From NCBI RefSeq assembly GCF_020526085.1, contig NZ_CP084874.1, positions 4,774,001 to 4,838,000 of the forward strand: a DNA stretch of 64,000 nucleotides, written 5' to 3'. The notes below the pieces were generated by a model, which worked only from the letters and a program-made list of their open reading frames with translations, did no database searches and was not told the origin of the DNA. Below are positions 58,252 to 64,000 of this stretch, one piece after another. Made by a program: the position numbers and the translations under genes. How positions within the stretch are numbered: position 1 is the first letter of the stretch; the number at the start of each line of letters is the position of its first letter. The DNA comes from Klebsiella africana (GTDB lineage: Bacteria; Pseudomonadota; Gammaproteobacteria; Enterobacterales; Enterobacteriaceae).

Positions 58252-59246
58252 GCATACCGAAAGAGACCTCCGCGCCGGTCGCGAAATCCGCTTCGGCGAA
58301 AAAAATGTTGATGGGCGACCTGATGCAGACCGTCGGCATTCTGCCGATCCTCATCCTGATCGTCGCCGTTTTCGGCTTTATCGCCCCCAACTTTTTCACG
58401 GAAAGCAATCTGCTGAATATCACCCGCCAGGCCTCGATCAACATTGTGCTGGCGGCGGGAATGACTTTCATCATCCTCACCGGCGGCATTGACCTCTCCG
58501 TCGGCTCCATCCTTGGCACCACCGCGGTGGCCGCGATGGTGGTGTCGCTGATCCCGGCGTTTGCGTTGCTGTCGATTCCGGCGGCGCTGATGCTCGGCCT
58601 GCTGCTCGGCCTGTTCAACGGCGCGCTGGTCGCCTTCGCCGGGCTACCGCCATTTATCGTCACCCTCGGCACCTACACGGCGCTGCGCGGCGCCGCCTAT
58701 CTGCTGGCCGACGGCACCACGGTGATCAACTCCGATATCAGCTTTGAGTGGATCGGCAATGACTACCTCGGCCCGGTGCCGTGGCTGGTGGTCATCGCCC
58801 TGGCGGTTATCGCGGTGTGCTGGTTTATCCTGCGCCGCACCACCCTTGGGGTACATATCTATGCGGTGGGCGGCAACATGCAGGCGGCGCGGCTGACCGG
58901 CATCAAAGTCTGGCTGGTGCTGCTGTTTGTTTATGGCATGAGCGGCCTGCTCTCCGGCCTTGGCGGGGTAATGAGCGCCTCGCGGCTGTACAGCGCCAAC
59001 GGCAACCTCGGCGTCGGTTACGAGCTGGACGCCATCGCCGCAGTCATTCTCGGCGGCACCAGCTTCGTCGGCGGCATCGGCACCATCACCGGTACGCTGG
59101 TGGGGGCGCTAATTATCGCCACCCTCAACAACGGCATGACCCTGATGGGGGTCTCCTACTTCTGGCAACTGGTGATCAAAGGGGCGGTGATCATCATTGC
59201 GGTGCTGATCGACAAATACCGTACCCGACATCATCAAAGTGCATAA
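58248..59246 (+). CDS. ribose-type sugar ABC permease (RbsC-like)
   Basis: A 332-residue inner-membrane permease of the CUT2 class with about 8-10 hydrophobic helices and the family motif [16 protein letters not shown] second motif, [23 protein letters not shown] (in parts), lies near the end. The N-terminal 25 residues are polar and cytoplasmic. It overlaps the ATPase gene by 4 bases (ATGA), so the two are translationally coupled. One gene encodes the homodimeric pore. Confidence 0.95.
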   Translation: MSIPKETSAPVAKSASAKKMLMGDLMQTVGILPILILIVAVFGFIAPNFFTESNLLNITRQASINIVLAAGMTFIILTGGIDLSVGSILGTTAVAAMVVSLIPAFALLSIPAALMLGLLLGLFNGALVAFAGLPPFIVTLGTYTALRGAAYLLADGTTVINSDISFEWIGNDYLGPVPWLVVIALAVIAVCWFILRRTTLGVHIYAVGGNMQAARLTGIKVWLVLLFVYGMSGLLSGLGGVMSASRLYSANGNLGVGYELDAIAAVILGGTSFVGGIGTITGTLVGALIIATLNNGMTLMGVSYFWQLVIKGAVIIIAVLIDKYRTRHHQSA

Positions 59247-59276
59247 CAACACCATCTTACCTGCGAGGAAAAGCGA

Positions 59277-60218
59277 ATGCGTTTAAAACCGATAGTGACC
59301 GCGCTGTGTGCTGGCGCGCTGCTGGCCGCCTCCCCTTTTGCATCGGCCAAAGAGCTAAAAGCGATTGGCGTGACGGTGGGCGACCTTGCCAACCCGTTCT
59401 TTGTGCAGATCACCAAAGGGGCGGAGCTGGAGGCCCGCAAGCTGGCGGGGGATAACGTCAAAGTGACGCTGGTTTCCAGCGGCTACGATCTGGGCCAGCA
59501 GGTGGCGCAGATCGATAACTTTATCGCCGCTAAAGTCGATATGATCATCCTCAACGCCGCTGATTCGAAAGGCATTGGCCCGGCGGTGAAGCGGGCCAAA
59601 GAGGCCGGGATCGTGGTGGTGGCGGTTGACGTCGCCGCCGAAGGGGCCGACGCCACCATCACCTCCGATAACACCCAGGCGGGCGAGCTGGCCTGTAAAT
59701 ACATTAGCGACCGCCTGAACAACAAAGGCAACGTGGTGATCATCAACGGGCCGCCGGTCTCCGCCGTACAAAACCGCGTTGAAGGCTGCGAAACGGAGTT
59801 CAAAAAACACCCGGATATTAAAATCCTCTCCGCCAACCAGAACGCCAAAGGCAGCCGGGAAGGCGGCCTGGAGGTGATGACTTCCCTGCTGGCGGCCAAT
59901 CCGAAGATTGACGGCGTGTTCGCGATCAACGATCCGACGGCGATTGGCGCCGATCTGGCGGCGAAACAGGCGCAGCGCAGCGAGTTCTTCATCGTGGGCG
60001 TCGACGGCAGCCCGGACGGCGAAGAGGCGCTGAAGCGTAAGAACTCGCTGTTCGTCGCCACCCCAGCGCAGGATCCACAGGTGATGGCGGCGAAGGCGGT
60101 GGAAATTGGCTACGACATCCTGCAGGGCAAACCGGCACCGACCGCACCGGTACTGATCCCGGTGACGATGATCGACAAAAATAACGTCAGCTCTTACAAA
60201 GGCTGGACCGTGAAATAA
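59277..60218 (+). CDS. ribose-type periplasmic sugar-binding protein (RbsB-like)
   Basis: A 313-residue exported protein with a signal peptide ending ASA/KELKAI. The two-lobe type I binding fold is recognised by GVTVGDLANPFFVQITKGAE, DMIILNAADSKGIGPAVKRAKEAGIVVVAVD and FIVGVDGSPDGEEAL (quoted in pieces). Aromatic and Asp/Asn residues of a monosaccharide pocket are present. GAGGA precedes the ATG. A stable hairpin follows the stop, which usually protects the binding-protein message and gives it higher expression than the kinase. Confidence 0.94.
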   Translation: MRLKPIVTALCAGALLAASPFASAKELKAIGVTVGDLANPFFVQITKGAELEARKLAGDNVKVTLVSSGYDLGQQVAQIDNFIAAKVDMIILNAADSKGIGPAVKRAKEAGIVVVAVDVAAEGADATITSDNTQAGELACKYISDRLNNKGNVVIINGPPVSAVQNRVEGCETEFKKHPDIKILSANQNAKGSREGGLEVMTSLLAANPKIDGVFAINDPTAIGADLAAKQAQRSEFFIVGVDGSPDGEEALKRKNSLFVATPAQDPQVMAAKAVEIGYDILQGKPAPTAPVLIPVTMIDKNNVSSYKGWTVK

Positions 60219-60228
60219 GCGCAACCCG

Positions 60229-60256
60229 GCGCACAATCGTTCCGCCGATTGTGCGC
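60229..60256 (+). terminator. hairpin between sugar-binding protein and kinase genes
   Basis: A perfect 11-bp stem (60229-60239 with 60246-60256), a 6-base loop and no T-tract. It is likely an mRNA-stabilising or partial attenuation element within the operon. Confidence 0.6.
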
Positions 60257-60292
60257 TACGCTTAACGAGTATGACGGCGCGGAGTAGCGATC

Positions 60293-61300
60293 ATGGAACG
60301 GAAAGGCATTATTGCCGCAGGCAACATGCTGGTCGATCATGTCCACCAGATCAGGCAGTGGCCGGAGCGCGGCTGGCTGGTGGAAATTATACATAGCGAA
60401 CGTGCCACCGGCGGCGCGCCGCTGAATGTCCTGCTGACCCTGGCTAAAATGCATGCCGGACTGCCGCTGCAGGCGGTTGGCCTGATTGGCGAGGATAACG
60501 ATGGCGACTACATTACCGCCATGCTCGATCAGTACCATATCAATCGCCAGCTCGTACAGCGCACCAGCTCCGCCCCCACCTCGATGACTCAGGTGATGAC
60601 CGACGCCGACGGTCAGCGTACCTTCTTTCACTCTCCCGGCGCCAACCGACTGCTTGACCTCCCGGCCTTTGAGCCGCTGGATGCGCCGCTGAAAATTTTC
60701 CATCTCGGCTATCTGCTGCTGCTTGAGAGTCTCGATCGCTCCGATAAAGTGTACGGCACCCGCAGCGCGCGACTGCTGGCGCAGATGCGCGAGCGAGGCT
60801 ATGAAGTGTCCCTCGACCTGGTGTCGCGCAAAGGCGATCCGCACTACCGCCCGCTGGTCCTGCCAGCGCTGAAGCATCTTGACTATCTGACCATCAATGA
60901 GCTGGAAGCCAGCGAGTTTAGCGGGCTGGAGATCCGTTTACCCAACGGCGAGCCGCACGTCGCCAATATCGCCCGCGCCGCCAGCGCATTGCTTGACGCC
61001 GGCGTACGCCAGCGGGTAGTGATCCACTGTCCGGAGGGGGCATGGGGCGTGTCCCGTACCGAAGACGGGCGCTGGGTACCGTCATGGCGGCTGCCGCCGG
61101 AAGAGATTATCGGCAGCGTCGGCGCCGGGGACGCCTTCTGCGCCGGCCTGCTGTACGGCAGCCACGAACGCTGGCCGTTAACCGACAGTCTGCAGCTGGC
61201 CCACGCCTGCGCCAGCGCCAGTCTGCAGGCCGCCAATGCGATCGACGGCGCCAAAACGCTCCCTGAGCTGCAGGCGTTTATTCAGTTGCAGAATGGTTAG
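60293..61300 (+). CDS. PfkB-family sugar kinase
   Basis: A 335-residue ribokinase-fold kinase. The N-terminal part has RATGGAPLNVLLTLAKM (PfkB motif 1) and AVGLIGEDNDGDYI; the C-terminal catalytic motif is GSVGAGDAFCAGLLYG with the base Asp. GGAG lies upstream of ATG 60293. As the last gene of the ABC operon it presumably phosphorylates the imported sugar. The substrate could be ribose, fructose, an Amadori compound or another ketose or nucleoside; the sequence does not decide. The partner lyase or isomerase is not in the window. Confidence 0.92.
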   Translation: MERKGIIAAGNMLVDHVHQIRQWPERGWLVEIIHSERATGGAPLNVLLTLAKMHAGLPLQAVGLIGEDNDGDYITAMLDQYHINRQLVQRTSSAPTSMTQVMTDADGQRTFFHSPGANRLLDLPAFEPLDAPLKIFHLGYLLLLESLDRSDKVYGTRSARLLAQMRERGYEVSLDLVSRKGDPHYRPLVLPALKHLDYLTINELEASEFSGLEIRLPNGEPHVANIARAASALLDAGVRQRVVIHCPEGAWGVSRTEDGRWVPSWRLPPEEIIGSVGAGDAFCAGLLYGSHERWPLTDSLQLAHACASASLQAANAIDGAKTLPELQAFIQLQNG

Positions 61301-61424
61301 ATCGAGTAGATCCCGCTATCAGGGCGATGCCACAGGAGAACGACGTATCATGGCGAGAAAAGGGATACGGTTTATTCAAATCACGTCTGTTTTACGCTGA
61401 GTTCAACAACGGCGAACCAAATAA

Positions 61425-62342
61425 CTAACTGCGACACTCGGCCAGCACCTTTTCCAGTTTTGCTAATGACTCAGCGCGTTTTATCGCTGGCATCTGATGA
61501 ATATTGCGCAATTTCCACTGCACGGCAGGTAAATCCTGAATACGCATTTCCGGCGCTAAACGCCAGTCTGGTTCGCCTCGTTTAAATGACAGCAAAAAAT
61601 CAACATCCTGTTGCGTGAAACAGGATTTTAACGCAGCAATCATCCTGTTGGGGACTGCTGTCAGTTCCTCCAGGCCTATCGTCTCAAATGTCATCCCACT
61701 GAACTCACGGTAAAAGGGTTCAGCAATATCTTTCCAGCGAGGACTCAGCACTTCAGCCAGAGGCCGATTATGGCTCAGTAGATACGCGATAAACCCATTG
61801 AAAATGGGACGGTCAAGCTCCCGCGCATCAAGAAGTAATTTCACATCATAAAAATCTCTGGGATGCTGGCGATCCAGCGCCGCGCATAATTTTCCACCGT
61901 AGAGGTCAGGCAACGAAACCACTGCAAGGCTGGCATAGCCAAAAACGTCTTCTACCGCCCCCACCACTTCTCGCTCCTGCGGTGGATATAATGTCCCCCG
62001 GGCGACCGGTGAGACCTCTATCTTTATTTGTGCGCTATCGGTAGTAACAATAACACGCATCTCATCGGAACGATTGGCTTGTAATACAGCGCTCATACCT
62101 GCCTGTTGTTGCAGATTGTCGGCAATACGTGCAAGCGCATCCCGTATATGAGGTAAAGCGATCGCTCTGCTTTCCAGGGGCACCCAGGCGAGGTCGATAT
62201 CCACCGATAATCGAGGGAAATCGCGGATAAAAAGATTGATGGCCGTGCCACCTTTCAGCGCAAATTCCCGTTCGACAGCAACATAGGGTAAAACCTGCAT
62301 TAGCAGAGCAACCTGCCGATAATAGGGCGCCTGTATATCCAT
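61425..62342 (-). CDS. AbiEii-type nucleotidyltransferase toxin
   Basis: A 305-residue protein of the AbiEii/MenT-like nucleotidyltransferase family. The core motif FALKGGTAINLFIRDF with RLSVDIDLAWVP provides the conserved G-G-T and D-x-D metal residues. A further conserved block is VSLPDLYGGKLCAALDRQHPRDFYDV (in parts: SLPDLYGGKLCAA, HPRDFYDVKLL). It starts five bases after the AbiEi stop and has AAGGA upstream, so the pair is one operon. Toxins of this type stop growth, in some homologues by modifying tRNA. The AT content is above that of the neighbours, indicating acquisition. Confidence 0.88.
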   Translation of the reverse strand: MDIQAPYYRQVALLMQVLPYVAVEREFALKGGTAINLFIRDFPRLSVDIDLAWVPLESRAIALPHIRDALARIADNLQQQAGMSAVLQANRSDEMRVIVTTDSAQIKIEVSPVARGTLYPPQEREVVGAVEDVFGYASLAVVSLPDLYGGKLCAALDRQHPRDFYDVKLLLDARELDRPIFNGFIAYLLSHNRPLAEVLSPRWKDIAEPFYREFSGMTFETIGLEELTAVPNRMIAALKSCFTQQDVDFLLSFKRGEPDWRLAPEMRIQDLPAVQWKLRNIHQMPAIKRAESLAKLEKVLAECRS

Positions 62343-62347
62343 ATTTT

Positions 62348-63106
62348 TTATTCCTTTTGAAAGCGTTCAGGCACTGTGATTTGGTATTGAGCATTGAACT
62401 TGCCATTTACCACGATTTGCCGTTTGCCCGCTCCCAGATCGATTTTTTGGCTATCGATTCGTTTGAACCAGCCATGCTCGTAAAAACTGGCGAAGAAGAG
62501 ATACAAACGCTTGGCCTGCACAGACTGGCTGACAGAAAGCAGATACTCTACTTTACGAGGATTAAGATTAACCAGCCCCTGGAAAAGCTCTGCAGCGTGG
62601 TTAAATGAGAGGGTCCCCGGTACCGCGCTCAGCAACTCGTAAGCAGCCAGTTCTGGCGCACTGCCGATGAGTATTTTCCCTTTTACATCAAGCGTTACAC
62701 GGTATCTATCATCCAGCACCGGCAGTTTTTTCCCCGATATGACTATCCACTCCACACCCGGAAATTCCCTGAACCATTTCGGCAGCAGCGCTTTATTTTC
62801 CACACTAAGCCAGCACTGGTTTTGTTTTAGCTGTAGATAGTGTGAACGGCCCAGCCAGACTAAGCTACTGAGCCCCGCAACATACACCGGAGCGGCAAGC
62901 TGATTTTGCAAACATGCTAATGCATCGTTCCACTCCGGCTCACGTCCCGCACGCGCGTATACGCCGTTACCTCGTTTTTTTAACCAGCCACTTTGCGTGT
63001 ATTTAAAGGCCAGAGAGGGCGAGATGGCATGCTGGCTTAACCAGGACTGAAGGATCACATCTCCGGGAGCGCTGTTTTGCAGCAGCCAGTTTAATTTTGT
63101 TGGCAT
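62348..63106 (-). CDS. AbiEi-type antitoxin
   Basis: A 252-residue antitoxin. The N-terminal winged-helix domain (ISPSLAFKYTQSGWLKKRGNGVY, in parts: LAFKYTQSGWLKK, RGNGVYARAG) binds its own promoter. The C-terminal AbiEi domain has PVYVAGLSSLVWLGR and PELAAYELLSAVPGTLSF. AbiEi/AbiEii is a type IV toxin-antitoxin system that can abort phage infection. An inverted repeat 12 bases upstream of the start is a candidate operator. Confidence 0.87.
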   Translation of the reverse strand: MPTKLNWLLQNSAPGDVILQSWLSQHAISPSLAFKYTQSGWLKKRGNGVYARAGREPEWNDALACLQNQLAAPVYVAGLSSLVWLGRSHYLQLKQNQCWLSVENKALLPKWFREFPGVEWIVISGKKLPVLDDRYRVTLDVKGKILIGSAPELAAYELLSAVPGTLSFNHAAELFQGLVNLNPRKVEYLLSVSQSVQAKRLYLFFASFYEHGWFKRIDSQKIDLGAGKRQIVVNGKFNAQYQITVPERFQKE

Positions 63107-63117
63107 AGATTAACCCA

Positions 63118-63147
63118 GAGTGTCACTTTAATAAAAAAAGTAAACTC
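63118..63147. promoter_or_regulatory. candidate AbiEi operator
   Basis: An imperfect inverted repeat GAGT-gtc-ACTTT ... AAAGT-aa-ACTC directly upstream of the antitoxin gene. AbiEi proteins are known to repress their operon by binding inverted repeats at this place. Confidence 0.5.
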
Positions 63148-63191
63148 CCTGCGCCAAATAAAGTCAACAGCGGGTTGGCAGCAAACCCACC

Positions 63192-63920
63192 TTATGCCGC
63201 TTTCTCGCTGTGGGTCACGTCGGCGGAAAACACATAGCCCAGACCGCGTAGGGTTTTAATCAGCGTCGGCTGATGCGGGTTTAACTCGATTTTGCGCCGC
63301 AGGCGCATGATCAGCACATCGATGGTCCGGTCGAATACCTCGGTGCTTTCGTTATGGGTCAGCGCCAGCAACTGTTCGCGATTCAATACCCGGCGCGCGT
63401 TCTGCGCCAGCGCCAGCAGCAGGCCGTATTCTCCCTGGGTCAGCGGGATCGCCTGCTGCTGCGGGTTATACAGTTCACAGCGGGTGGTATCCAGCCGCCA
63501 GCCGTTGAATGTCAGGCCAGCAGCGGCGCCCGGCACCTCGCTGGCCAACGCCCCACTACGCCGCAGCACCGCCTTTACCCGGGCCACCACCACCCGCGAG
63601 CTGAACGGTTTGGCGATGTAATCATCGGCCCCCATCTCCAGGCCCACCACCACATCAGACTCACTGCCCAGACCGGAGAGCATCACCACCGGCAGCTCCG
63701 GCCGCGTGCGCTGCAGCTGCTGGAGCACCTGCAGGCCATGGGTATCCGGCAGGATCATATCCAGTAAGACCAGCGCGATATCCACCCGCTGCGTCACCGT
63801 CGCCAGCGCGTCGTTGCCGGTCTGGCTGACCAGCACGTCAAACGCGTGCGTGCCGAGCACATCGCTGAGCAGTTCGCCCATCTCCCTGTCATCATCCACC
63901 ACTAAAATGACTGGTTTCAT
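63192..63920 (-). CDS. OmpR-family response regulator
   Basis: A 242-residue response regulator. The receiver domain has acidic pocket VDDDRE, phospho-acceptor Asp near residue 55 (LVLLDMILPD), Thr/Ser switch MLSGLG and Lys in IAKPFSS. The OmpR-type winged helix (LTQGEYGLLLALAQNARRVLNREQLLAL, in parts) ends LRGLGYVFSADV. The open frame extends to 63983, but GAGG before ATG 63920 fits a normal start. No kinase gene is adjacent inside the window. The hybrid kinase at 54266, beyond the sugar operon and the AbiE pair, is a plausible partner. The gene layout resembles TorR-type regulators. Confidence 0.92.
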   Translation of the reverse strand: MKPVILVVDDDREMGELLSDVLGTHAFDVLVSQTGNDALATVTQRVDIALVLLDMILPDTHGLQVLQQLQRTRPELPVVMLSGLGSESDVVVGLEMGADDYIAKPFSSRVVVARVKAVLRRSGALASEVPGAAAGLTFNGWRLDTTRCELYNPQQQAIPLTQGEYGLLLALAQNARRVLNREQLLALTHNESTEVFDRTIDVLIMRLRRKIELNPHQPTLIKTLRGLGYVFSADVTHSEKAA

Positions 63921-64000
63921 TTTTGCCTCTGCCCGCCGGTAATTAGTGTCAGTCTGATCGATTCTGCAAGGCCGCGCCGACAAATTCCTCTCCCGGTGAC

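Overview
This window comes from a Klebsiella chromosome, most likely of the K. pneumoniae complex. The housekeeping proteins (EpmB, GroES/GroEL, AspA, DcuA, DsbD, MelA/MelB/MelR, ProP, CbpAM, PhnF-P) are close to their enterobacterial counterparts. The gene order epmB ... yjeJ-yjeI-groEL-groES-yjeH-fxsA-aspA-dcuA-cutA-dsbD-yjdC-tRNA-Phe matches the E. coli 94-min region. MelB carries Ala at position 58, as described for K. pneumoniae MelB, where E. coli has Asn. GC content is high, except in a few visibly AT-rich accessory blocks.

Layout: (1) 1-12.3 kb. The 3' end of epmB is separated from yjeJ/yjeI by about 10.3 kb of accessory DNA. This holds a tail-anchored winged-helix regulator, a four-gene chaperone-usher fimbrial operon, and an AT-rich cluster. 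The cluster encodes a colicin-V-type double-glycine peptide with a dedicated CvaA-like adaptor and a CvaB-like C39-peptidase ABC exporter. No immunity gene is recognisable. (2) 12.5-24.9 kb is core: groESL with a sigma-32 promoter, yjeH, fxsA, aspA-dcuA, cutA-dsbD-yjdC, a DUF1176 protein and tRNA-Phe(GAA). (3) 25-38.8 kb is variable: a five-unit alternating tandem repeat, a PerC-like and a LuxR-like regulator, pgaABCD (poly-N-acetylglucosamine biofilm polysaccharide), a DsbA-like oxidoreductase, a TerC-family protein with a structured leader, cbpA-cbpM, a second repeat array, and a chromosomal ParM/ParR pair. (4) 38.8-44.5 kb: the melibiose regulon melR/melAB and the osmolyte transporter proP. 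(5) 45-54.2 kb: yjdM, yjdN and the C-P lyase operon phnFGHIJKLMNP, preceded by tandem PhoB boxes, without phnCDE or phnO; then yjdP. (6) 54.2-64 kb: a hybrid histidine kinase divergent from a ribose-type ABC transporter plus PfkB kinase operon, a type IV AbiEi/AbiEii toxin-antitoxin pair, and an OmpR-type response regulator.

How the parts work together: the peptide, adaptor and ABC exporter form a complete type I secretion route for a short double-glycine peptide. The fimbriae and PNAG genes are surface adhesion and biofilm systems. The kinase and response regulator flank, and may control, the sugar uptake operon. The phn genes form a phosphate-starvation phosphonate catabolism unit that lacks its usual transporter here. 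The best candidate for an undescribed system is the colicin-V-like peptide export cluster at 7.2-11.05 kb.
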